From NCBI GenBank assembly GCA_035578005.1, contig DATJYK010000365.1:1-43133 (forward strand): a stretch of 43,133 nucleotides of DNA, given 5' to 3'. A program made the translations under genes and the position numbers. The notes beneath the pieces were generated by a model that made no database searches, was not told where the DNA came from, and saw nothing but the letters and a program-made list of their open reading frames with translations. The stretch's first letter is position 1, and each line of letters begins with the position of its first letter. Shown one piece after another: positions 7,793 through 15,321 of the stretch. Source of the DNA: Gp13-AA77 sp035578005 (GTDB lineage Bacteria; Acidobacteriota; Terriglobia; UBA7540).

Positions 7793-9243
7793 GCCCCAGC
7801 GGCGTCGCCCTCACGCTTATCTTCGCGATTATCGCAGTGGCCACAGGCGTCGGACTCCTCGCCGGACGTCACCGCAAAATGGACCTGGAGCAGTGGACGG
7901 TGGGCGGCCGCGGCTTCGGTGTGGTGCTCACTTACCTGCTGATGGCCGGCGAAGTTTACACCACCTTCTCATTCCTCGGAGCCAGCGGCTGGGCATACTC
8001 GCGCGGCGGCCCGGCGCTTTACATCATGGCGTACCTCACCCTGGCTTACGTCGTGTCATTCTTCACTCTGCCGGCCATCTGGGAACTGGGCCGGAAATAC
8101 GGCCTGCAAACAGCCTCCGACTTCTTCGGCCAGTGTTACGGCAGCAAGTACCTGGCCGCGTTTGTTTGCGTGGTCGGGATGGCGTTCCTGGTTCCGTACG
8201 TGCAGCTCCAGCTCACGGGCCTCGGGATCATCATGGAGGTGGCCAGCTCTGAGGGCATTCACCGCGCGCCCGCCATCGTGATCGGAGTCGCGTTGGTGGT
8301 CTCATTCGTTCTGGCCAGCGGCGTGCGCGCCGTCGCCTGGGTGAGCGTCCTCAAAGATTCGTTGATGCTGCTCGCCGCAGTCGCGATTGGCATCGGCGTG
8401 CCTTATGTCCACTTCGGCGGCATCGGCAAGATGTTCGCCGCGCTGGCTCACGCCCGGCCCGCGCATCTCACCATGCCCGGAGCCACCCGGAACCTCGGGC
8501 ACGCATGGTACCTCTCCACGGTTCTGCTCACGTCCCTCGGCTTTTACATGTGGCCGCACTCGTTTGCATCCGCCTTTACTGCCAAAAGCGCCGACACCTT
8601 GCGCCGCAATGCCGTAGTGATGCCCCTTTACACCCTCACTCTGGCGTTTGTGTTGTTCGCTGGCTTCACCGCAGTACTGGTGGCGCCGGGGCTTGCGAAT
8701 GGCGACATGTCACTGCTGACCGTGGTCCGCAGCACGTTCCCCGCCTGGTTTCTGGGCGTGATCGGCGGCGCGGGCGCTCTCACCGCCATGGTGCCCGCCG
8801 CGATTTTCACCCTTACCGCCGCTACGCTCTTCGCCAAGAATCTTTACCGTCCCCTGTTCGCGCCCGCCATGACCGACGATCAGGTAGGGCGCGTCGCTCG
8901 CCTGATGGTGGTGGTGCTCAGCCTCATCGCCTTGTACTTCGCGATTTACAGCTCCACCACGTTGGTGTCGCTCCTGCTGCTGGGATACGCGGGCGTCACC
9001 CAGTTCTTTCCCGGCGTGGTCCTGGGACTCTTCTGGAGACGCGCCGCCATGCGCGCCGTGTTCGCCGGGATGGTGGCCGGCGTAACCATCGTTGCGTCTC
9101 TGGCCCTCACTAAACGAGACCCGATTTTCGGACTTAACGCCGGCTTTGTGGCCTTATGCCTCAACTTTACGATCGCAATAGCCGGAAGCCTGGTGTCGGC
9201 ACCACATCCGCCCTCGATTCGGGCTGAGACGCGGTACAATTGA
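7789..9243 (+). CDS. Sodium:solute symporter family permease (monocarboxylate-type)
   Basis: This inner-membrane transporter couples solute uptake to sodium ions. The 484 residues contain about 13 hydrophobic segments, starting with a helix at residues 5-24, and family motifs including WTVGGRGFG near residue 36, ASDFFGQCYGSKY near 108 and GGAGALTAMVPAA near 330. The small partner protein upstream and the absence of a long C-terminal extension place it with MctP/ActP-like carriers of short-chain organic acids, though the substrate is inferred only from similarity. It overlaps the upstream DUF3311 gene by four bases. The HicB gene follows closely. Confidence 0.9.
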   Translation: MSPSGVALTLIFAIIAVATGVGLLAGRHRKMDLEQWTVGGRGFGVVLTYLLMAGEVYTTFSFLGASGWAYSRGGPALYIMAYLTLAYVVSFFTLPAIWELGRKYGLQTASDFFGQCYGSKYLAAFVCVVGMAFLVPYVQLQLTGLGIIMEVASSEGIHRAPAIVIGVALVVSFVLASGVRAVAWVSVLKDSLMLLAAVAIGIGVPYVHFGGIGKMFAALAHARPAHLTMPGATRNLGHAWYLSTVLLTSLGFYMWPHSFASAFTAKSADTLRRNAVVMPLYTLTLAFVLFAGFTAVLVAPGLANGDMSLLTVVRSTFPAWFLGVIGGAGALTAMVPAAIFTLTAATLFAKNLYRPLFAPAMTDDQVGRVARLMVVVLSLIALYFAIYSSTTLVSLLLLGYAGVTQFFPGVVLGLFWRRAAMRAVFAGMVAGVTIVASLALTKRDPIFGLNAGFVALCLNFTIAIAGSLVSAPHPPSIRAETRYN

Positions 9244-9287
9244 CGACGAGCAAGCTGCACCCTGAGGGTGTTGAAAGAGGTGATTCG

Positions 9288-9503
9288 TTGAAGTTGACAG
9301 CAATTATCGAAGCTGAGGGCGATGGCTATGTGTCGCTGTGTCCGGAACTGGATGTCGCCAGCCAAGGAGGCACTATCGAACAGGCCCGCGACAACCTTCA
9401 GGAGGCGCTGGAGTTGTTTTTTGAGTGCGCATCTCCGGAGGAGGTGAGGCAGCGCCTCCGCGGTGAAGTATACGTAACCCAAGTGGAGGTAGCCACTGGG
9501 TAG
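9288..9503 (+). CDS. hicB: HicB-family antitoxin
   Basis: The 71-residue product matches the HicB antitoxin fold: a short beta-strand region MKLTAIIEAEGDGYVSLCPE, then TIEQARDNLQEALELFFE as the helix. HicB proteins bind and block the HicA RNase. The start is taken as TTG at 9288, because AAAGAGGTGA lies just upstream and the protein then begins at the conserved first strand; a longer frame from 9240 adds residues with no family match. The gene for the toxin follows and overlaps the hicB end by eight bases, so the order is antitoxin first. Confidence 0.85.
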   Translation: MKLTAIIEAEGDGYVSLCPELDVASQGGTIEQARDNLQEALELFFECASPEEVRQRLRGEVYVTQVEVATG

Positions 9504-9717
9504 GCTTCGCGTCCTCTCAGGTAAAGAGGTTTGTGCGATCTTGGCTCGGCACGGATTCGTGGAAGTTCGAAGACGCGGGAGCCACGTCGTGATGCAACAG
9601 AGCATACCCGGAGGAACGCTGACCGTGCCCGTCCCGGACCACCGGGAACTTCGCATCGGGACTCTGCAGTCCATCATCCGCATGTCAGGCGTGCCGCGAA
9701 CTGAGTTCGAGTCTTGA
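9496..9717 (+). CDS. hicA: HicA-family mRNA interferase toxin, apparent CTG start
   Basis: HicA toxins are small double-stranded-RNA-binding-like proteins that cut mRNA. The frame from 9496 gives 73 residues beginning GRLRVLSGKEVCAILARHGF after the initiator and holding the conserved GSH motif with the catalytic histidine at residue 30, followed by TLTVPVPDHRELRIGTLQSI, as in the family. There is no ATG, GTG or TTG at the expected position. A stop codon lies three codons upstream of Arg, leaving CTG at 9496 as the only sensible start; a perfect GGAGGT lies five bases before it, inside hicB. The gene is too short and non-canonical at its start to be picked up by simple ORF searches. Confidence 0.8.
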   Translation: MGRLRVLSGKEVCAILARHGFVEVRRRGSHVVMQQSIPGGTLTVPVPDHRELRIGTLQSIIRMSGVPRTEFES

Positions 9718-9763
9718 CGAGTAGCCCGGCCCACACAGGCGGGCCCGCCGGTGCGTCGAGCAT

Positions 9764-11284
9764 TCACGGTCCCTCCCTAGCTGCACGAATCTTCTCCTTG
9801 ACTTCGTTTCGGTATTCCCACGCATCGCCGCGCGTACGGAGAGTCTCGAATCGCCTAACGATCGCCTCTCTCTGGTCCGGCGGGGAGAGGGCCAGGTCCT
9901 CTCGCAGCACCGAATGCATAATGCCCGGCAGGTTGCCCTCGTTGATTTGGTCTTCGGGACGCGCGGCAGGCACTGACTCCAGCGTGCGAGGGGTAGAGCA
10001 GGAAAAGGGTTCGCATCCGCCAATACCGGAACTCACCGGAGAGGGCAGCTCGGCGGGAGCGTCATCCGTAGCACTCGACGAAGATAGCAGGGGCGTCAGG
10101 TTGTTAGCCGTTGCGTCCCGTTCTGTCATGGCGTACAGCCCAAAGCAGGCTTCAACGGTAGCCAGAATCGAGGAGTGGTCATACAAACGGTGATCGATCA
10201 GGTTGCCCGGAATAAGGGGTGATATCACGATCGCCGGCACCCGCACGCCGTACTGCTCGAAGGTGAAGCCGTATTGGTTATTGCGCGCGGTCGGAGTTGT
10301 GTCCGCAGGAGCCACAGCGGGCGGGGGAGCCACGTGGTCGAAGAATCCGCCGTGCTCATCCCAGGTGATGATCAAAAGACTGGTGTCCCATAACGGCGAG
10401 TTGCGAATGGCCTCGTAAGTACATTTGATCAGCATCTCCCCGCGCGTCACGTCATCGAGTGGATGCTGAGAGGTGCCGCATTTGTAATCTGTGACCACGT
10501 GACCGTAGCTCGGCTCGATAAAAGTGTAAGCGGCCGGATAGCCGGACTGGGCGACATCGTCTGCAAAATGATCGTAACCGTGGACCTGAGTAAGTTTGAT
10601 ACCCTTGAGCGCACCCACACTGGGAAAATCGTCGCCCGCATACAGCCGCCACTTCACGCCGCTTTTGTCCAATCGATCGAAGATGGTGCCGTTTGAAAAG
10701 CTGAAACCGTCAATCGATTCCCACTCCACAATCTCATCCGTTGAAGGGCTGTGATCGAGCCCCCCCGATGAAGCCGCGTGGACAAAGAACCGGTTCGGCC
10801 ACGTGGGCCCGGGCATAGAAGAGAACCAGTTGTCACACACCACAAACTCCTCGGCTAGCCGGTTGAGCACGGGGAGCTGGCTGGCAGTGTTATAGCACTT
10901 CATAATCTCGCCCGGACTGCTCTGAACCTTCACTGCTGCACTGGCCGCCGCATACGACGCCGCAAAACCCGAATTCAGAATGGCCGGATAGGCTCCGCCC
11001 TTCGCGTAGACAGCTCCGGATCCGCAGAGCTGCTCAAGTACGGCGGGAAACTCGTGGCCAGGGTCCACGGGCATCGCGTAATCGGCGGGCTGCGTGACGC
11101 TGAATTGCTGCCCGCCATACAGATTCGACGTCACGGCGCCAGCCGGCGGCGAAATGAGACCACTAATCTGCGTGGGAGCGCCTGAGACAGCGTCCGTTCC
11201 GCTGATATCGGCAAAGCCCAACATGTGATCAAACGAGCGATTTTCAAGCATCAGGACGAATACGTGCTGGATTCCCGTAGGCAA
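9764..11284 (-). CDS. Phosphoesterase family protein (acid phosphatase AcpA / phospholipase C type)
   Basis: This belongs to the alkaline-phosphatase superfamily branch that contains non-haemolytic phospholipase C and acid phosphatase AcpA, which hydrolyse phosphate esters. ENRSFDH at residues 14-20 is the metal-binding signature, SMPGPTWPNR near residue 155 is the second conserved block, and TWDEHGGFFDHV near 310 supplies more metal ligands. The 506-residue protein begins directly with the catalytic core (PTGIQHVFVLMLENRSFDH); there is no signal peptide, although most relatives are exported. The C-terminal 90 residues are polar and look disordered or regulatory. The substrate is unknown. Confidence 0.88.
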   Translation of the reverse strand: MPTGIQHVFVLMLENRSFDHMLGFADISGTDAVSGAPTQISGLISPPAGAVTSNLYGGQQFSVTQPADYAMPVDPGHEFPAVLEQLCGSGAVYAKGGAYPAILNSGFAASYAAASAAVKVQSSPGEIMKCYNTASQLPVLNRLAEEFVVCDNWFSSMPGPTWPNRFFVHAASSGGLDHSPSTDEIVEWESIDGFSFSNGTIFDRLDKSGVKWRLYAGDDFPSVGALKGIKLTQVHGYDHFADDVAQSGYPAAYTFIEPSYGHVVTDYKCGTSQHPLDDVTRGEMLIKCTYEAIRNSPLWDTSLLIITWDEHGGFFDHVAPPPAVAPADTTPTARNNQYGFTFEQYGVRVPAIVISPLIPGNLIDHRLYDHSSILATVEACFGLYAMTERDATANNLTPLLSSSSATDDAPAELPSPVSSGIGGCEPFSCSTPRTLESVPAARPEDQINEGNLPGIMHSVLREDLALSPPDQREAIVRRFETLRTRGDAWEYRNEVKEKIRAAREGP

Positions 11285-11368
11285 CTGGAGTCTCCTTTCG
11301 TCTATCCCCTGAGCGTCGGGTCTCAGAAGTTCGCGGCATGATTCAGCTCCGAAGAGCCAACGACCCCA

Positions 11369-11543
11369 TTATCAAGTACATGCTGGGTTGCCCCCGCTCA
11401 TGCTCGATTTTAGGGCAACGATTTGAGCCTAACCTGCTTTTTATCAAATACATGCTGGGATATTGCCACTAACAGTCTGTTTTTCAATTAGTTGCTGGGT
11501 TTCCCCAAAACCGACTCTTTGTTTTCAACAAGATGCTGGGTTC
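11369..11543. repeat. Degenerate direct repeats, four copies, roughly 40-bp period
   Basis: Four copies of a core of the form TCAAnnnnnTGCTGGG occur at about 11371, 11443, 11484 and 11525. The last three follow at intervals close to 40 bases; the first is 72 bases before the second. Three copies are followed by a T/C-rich stretch (ttgccccc, tttcccc). Spacers are not conserved. The tract lies between the phosphoesterase start and a second repeat element and contains no supported gene. Confidence 0.65.
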
Positions 11544-11786
11544 GTTCGTAGGACTCCAACTTCTGTGTCCCTCAGATTGTGGGCTCCAAACCGCCCAAGA
11601 TCGTCTCCGTCGCAACGCTGAAGCATCCAGAGACGCCTCCAAACCTAGCGGCGCAGCAACAGCCTACCACGTCTCTAATACTCTGTCAACAGAATGTTTA
11701 ATACTAGATATAGGCACTCATAGTAGGCTACATCACGACCGCTTTCAGCCGGTTGCCTGATCGACGCTGGTGTTTTTTGCTACTTG

Positions 11787-11910
11787 GCCACCCGTCGAAC
11801 GCCGTCATTCCCGCGAAGGCGGGAATCCATTACACAAGGCCTTGAGAAAAATAGCGAGTGAAGGAAGTGGATTCCCGCCTTCGCGGGAATGACGACGTTC
11901 GACAAGTGGC
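11787..11910. repeat. Inverted repeat with 43-bp arms around a 38-bp centre
   Basis: Arms 11787-11829 and 11868-11910 are reverse complements with three mismatches. The core, cattcccgcgaaggcgggaa, is a familiar REP-like palindrome found scattered in many bacterial genomes. Each arm folds on itself (TTCCCGC/GCGGGAA) and the two arms pair with each other. The centre carries no gene. The structure resembles a BIME or a very short non-autonomous element. Confidence 0.85.
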
Positions 11911-12033
11911 GCATACGTCGCGCGCATCTCGCGATGTATGCTGCCAAGGGGAACAAAATGATTTGTCATCATACCCCTTGACTCACCGTAAAGTCCTGTG
12001 ATGGTCTCTCAGAATTGGGAAGGGGAGGTCACA

Positions 12034-12510
12034 ATGACTCTTAGCCAAGCGGTGCGAGTGGCGTCGCCGATGTTGGTAATCATTGCCGTTGTTGCCGCGT
12101 ATGGGCAGCAGGGACGTTGGGCGCAAGCAGATGACCCGACTGCGAAGTTCATGGTCGATGCCGAGCGGCAATGGGCCGAGGCCGCATGCACTCACAACAA
12201 AATCGCGCAAAGCATCCTCGCCGATGACTTCCAAGGCACATCACCGGACGGAAAGCGCTATACGAAATCCGATGAAGTGGCTGACACGCCGGATCCATCG
12301 AAGAGCGCTCGAGATTGCCGGTTGATCGACGCCAAGGTCCGGTTTTTCGGTGAGGGCCTCGCGATGGTTTACGGAAGCGAGAGTTCTATCCAAAAGGGGA
12401 GAAGCGGCACCGAGCAAACTCGATGCCTGATTTGGACAGATACCTGGCTGAAGCGGAATGCGAAGTGGCAAATCATCGCGGCACAGGATACGCGGTACGA
12501 CTGCAAATAG
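12034..12510 (+). CDS. Secreted SnoaL/NTF2-like (DUF4440-type) protein
   Basis: The 158-residue product starts at ATG 12034, chosen because GGGGAGG stands six bases upstream; an earlier ATG at 11998 has no ribosome site. Residues 1-35 form a signal peptide with a hydrophobic core (VASPMLVIIAVVAAYG). The mature part, with ERQWAEAACTHNKIAQSILADDF near the front and DTWLKRNAKWQIIAAQDTR at the end, follows the pattern of NTF2-fold proteins of the DUF4440 type. These often sit in the periplasm and bind small molecules or have unknown roles. Two cysteine pairs may form disulphides. The gene ends only 15 bases from the convergent ADOP gene. Confidence 0.75.
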   Translation: MTLSQAVRVASPMLVIIAVVAAYGQQGRWAQADDPTAKFMVDAERQWAEAACTHNKIAQSILADDFQGTSPDGKRYTKSDEVADTPDPSKSARDCRLIDAKVRFFGEGLAMVYGSESSIQKGRSGTEQTRCLIWTDTWLKRNAKWQIIAAQDTRYDCK

Positions 12511-12525
12511 AACCGCGCGATACCC

Positions 12526-15168
12526 CTATTCTGCGCGCAGCATCAAGGCAGGGTCGATGCGAACGGCCCGGATCACTGGTGGCAGCGCGGCTACCAACGC
12601 CGCGGCCAGAATGGTAACCGCGGGGAAAGCCAACATCCGAGGGTCGCCGGGTTTCACTTGGTAGAGCAAAGACTCGACGTAACGCACCGAGGCGAAGCCG
12701 AGGGCGAGGCCGGCAAGGGCCCCGGCGATGACCATTGAGAAAACGTCTGCGGTCACGCGCCGCGCGACCTCGGGGGCTTGAGCGCCCAGCGCCATCCGAA
12801 TCGCGACCTCGCGGCGGCGCTGCAGCACGGAGTAATCGAGTACGCCATAAAGACCGACCCCCGCGAGCAACAGCGCGACAAACCCGAAGAAGAATGCCAG
12901 CCTGGCCAGCAGCCGCTCGCGGACCACACTTGACTGATCGATTTCCAACTGAGTGCGAATGTTGCTGACGCGGAACTCGGGCCGCGCTCGCGGCACTTCG
13001 TGTCGAAGCGTTGAGGCCATCGTGAGAGGGTTCGAAGCGACGGTGCGGATGACGAACGTGGCTTGCCCGATCGGCTGCAAGGATTCCTTCTCGTCGGTTG
13101 CTTGAAGGGGATAGTAGGCTACAGGTCTGATAGGGTCTTTCAGGTCTGAATAGCAGGAATCAGGAACCAATCCTACGATCTGAATGGGCGCATTGTCTTT
13201 TCGCTGGAACGATTTTCCAACCGGGTCTTTGCCGTCAAAAAACTGGCGAGCGAACTCCTGGCTCACGATGGCCACGTGTGGGAATGCGTCATCTGGACGG
13301 AAATCCCGGCCGTCGAGAAGGGGAATCTTCATCACATTCAGCCAGCCCGGCGAAATGTTCAGAAAGTAGGCCAGGACACCGCTCGGAGGCGCACCGTTCG
13401 TAGAAACGTATCCATTCATGTTAAGCCCGCTAGCGATAGGCCAACTGGAAAGCGCCACGGCGTCCACACCTGGCAGATCGCGTAGGTGCTGGGCCACCTG
13501 GTCCCAGTACGCTGGGAGTTGTCGGCGTTGCGCGATCACGTCGAGGTTCAAAAGCCGGTCGCTGGAGAAGCCGGTGGGCCGATCTGACAGCCGCCGGAAC
13601 GTGGCAACGAAGAGGCCAGCCACAAAGAGCACCAGGAAGCAGAAAGCCGTCTGCACCGCGATCAGCGCGTGCATCAATCGGCGCCGCGAGTGCGGGTCCT
13701 GGCCGCCTTTGAGAGCGCTCACCGGTTGCACGGCCGAAGCGCGCAGAGCTGGGGCCATGCCGAACAGGAGCGTCACGCCCAGCGTAAGCGCCAAACCAAA
13801 CCCGAGCACGCGCCAGTCCGCAGGAAGGAATAGTCGCGCCGGATCGTCCGGCGGATTGATCCTGCTCGCGACGAACGGCGCTGACCACCAGGCGATCACA
13901 AGGCCGATGGCGGCCGCCAGCAGACCAATCCAGGCGCTTTCCACCAGTACGAGTTGGGCCAGGCGCCGCCGCCCGGCGCCAATCGAAACGCGCAACGCCA
14001 TCTCGCGCGCCCTCGCGGCGGCCTGAGCCGTCATTAGGTTGGCAACGTTGGCGCATGCGATCAGAAGCACCAGCGCCACCAATACCCCGAGAGCCACGAG
14101 TGCAGCGCGGTAGTTCTCCTGCATGCCGGAGACTCCCGACGCGGCCGGCTCCAACACGAGCTTTTGGTGGAGGAAATCCTCAACGCGCCGCTTAGGCACG
14201 CCGACGAATCCCTTTGCGCGCTCCTCCTGGACCGACTGAAAGATGGGGGCCAGTCTGTCGCGCACTGGTTCGGCAGCCACGCCCGGCTCCAGCTTCGCGA
14301 ATGTCCGGAACCAGCTCCGATCGGAATGGGTAACGCTCGGATTCATCATGGTGGGCAGAAAAATGTCGACGGCGGTGCCGGGTTCCGTGCCGGTGAACCC
14401 CTTTGGGCCAACCCCAACAATCTCGTAAAGGTCGGCGTCCATGTGAAACGTGCGTCCGATGACCTTCGGATCGCGACCAAAGCGGCTGCTCCAGTAGTCG
14501 TACGACAGCACCGCGTACGGGTGCGCGTGCGGCTTGGAATCGTCGGCTGGGGTGAGTAAGCGTCCCAAGGCGGGCCGAAGTCCAAACGAGTCGAACATCC
14601 AGCCGGAGACAAATTGCCGGTAGGCCTTTTCCATCTCTTCGTCCGAAGCATAAGTGAGATCGTCGCGGTCGGCATACGAGACGGCGATCAATTCGGCTTG
14701 GTCTTTCACGGCGGCGCGCTCAAGCTGAAACAACGGGTACTCGTTACTGTCGGTGGTCCTATAGTTACCGGCGGGTCCGACTCCCTGGCGGGCCAGAACG
14801 TACAACCGGCCCGGGTCAGACACGGGCAAGGGCCGCAGCAGCAGGGCGTCGATCAGCCGGAAGGCCGAAGTGCAGGCGCCGATGCCAAGCGCGAGCGAGA
14901 GGATGGCTGCGGCGGAAGCCACCTTGTTCTTCATGAGCTGGCGCCAGCCGAAGACGGCGTCGGCACGCAGTGAATCGAGCCAAACAATCAGGCGCACGTC
15001 GCGGCTCTCCTCGCGCAGGCGCAGGGCGGAGCCCAGCGCTCTGCGGGCTTCGCCGGGATCGCGGCCCTGCTCCCGGGCTTCTTGCAGATGCGACTGGAGC
15101 TCCTCGTCGATTTCGCGGCTCAAACGGCCTCCGCGGAATACATTGGCAAATCGTGACCAGAGTGACAT
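12526..15168 (-). CDS. ADOP-family permease, distal copy of the tandem pair
   Basis: This 880-residue inner-membrane protein begins MSLWSRFANVF with a cytoplasmic helical domain (SREIDEELQSHLQEAREQG), typical of the ADOP family, then a membrane helix (AAAILSLALGIGACTSAFRL), a MacB-type periplasmic domain, three central helices with AAARAREMALRVSIGAGRR, a second periplasmic domain and three terminal helices with QRRREVAIRMALGAQ, ending IDPALMLRAE. The start at 15168 is used rather than an open frame that extends upstream through a repeat hairpin. It follows its paralogue (15322-17982) on the same strand and is probably co-transcribed from the padR promoter. It lacks an ATPase partner here. Confidence 0.92.
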   Translation of the reverse strand: MSLWSRFANVFRGGRLSREIDEELQSHLQEAREQGRDPGEARRALGSALRLREESRDVRLIVWLDSLRADAVFGWRQLMKNKVASAAAILSLALGIGACTSAFRLIDALLLRPLPVSDPGRLYVLARQGVGPAGNYRTTDSNEYPLFQLERAAVKDQAELIAVSYADRDDLTYASDEEMEKAYRQFVSGWMFDSFGLRPALGRLLTPADDSKPHAHPYAVLSYDYWSSRFGRDPKVIGRTFHMDADLYEIVGVGPKGFTGTEPGTAVDIFLPTMMNPSVTHSDRSWFRTFAKLEPGVAAEPVRDRLAPIFQSVQEERAKGFVGVPKRRVEDFLHQKLVLEPAASGVSGMQENYRAALVALGVLVALVLLIACANVANLMTAQAAARAREMALRVSIGAGRRRLAQLVLVESAWIGLLAAAIGLVIAWWSAPFVASRINPPDDPARLFLPADWRVLGFGLALTLGVTLLFGMAPALRASAVQPVSALKGGQDPHSRRRLMHALIAVQTAFCFLVLFVAGLFVATFRRLSDRPTGFSSDRLLNLDVIAQRRQLPAYWDQVAQHLRDLPGVDAVALSSWPIASGLNMNGYVSTNGAPPSGVLAYFLNISPGWLNVMKIPLLDGRDFRPDDAFPHVAIVSQEFARQFFDGKDPVGKSFQRKDNAPIQIVGLVPDSCYSDLKDPIRPVAYYPLQATDEKESLQPIGQATFVIRTVASNPLTMASTLRHEVPRARPEFRVSNIRTQLEIDQSSVVRERLLARLAFFFGFVALLLAGVGLYGVLDYSVLQRRREVAIRMALGAQAPEVARRVTADVFSMVIAGALAGLALGFASVRYVESLLYQVKPGDPRMLAFPAVTILAAALVAALPPVIRAVRIDPALMLRAE

Positions 15169-15193
15169 AGGAGTTGTCCTGTTTCGAAAATGC

Positions 15194-15242
15194 GCCTCGG
15201 GCCGGGGCTTGCCCCGGCCCGAGGCCGACCCAAGGGTCGGCC
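15194..15242. repeat. Double hairpin (REP-like) between the two ADOP genes
   Basis: A perfect 14-bp stem with a four-base loop occupies 15194-15225 (arm gcctcgggccgggg). A second perfect 9-bp stem, ggccgaccc/gggtcggcc with an AA loop, occupies 15223-15242 and shares two bases with the first. As RNA this is a strong barrier in the middle of the padR-ADOP-ADOP operon and could act as a partial terminator or as a block to 3' exonucleases. No U-tract follows on the minus strand, so a classical terminator is unlikely. Confidence 0.85.
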
Positions 15243-15321
15243 CTACATTTTCATGCCGGGCAGCGAACACCGTTCATATTCCCGACTGAAATGTAATTTA
15301 GAGCGACCGTGCCGATCAGAT

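Noticed and set aside
11369..11543. Possible CRISPR array
   Set aside because: Only four degenerate cores of about 16 bases with uneven spacing and no cas genes; not an array.
11533..11760. 75-residue plus-strand frame
   Set aside because: It starts inside a degenerate repeat copy, lacks a ribosome site and resembles no protein family.
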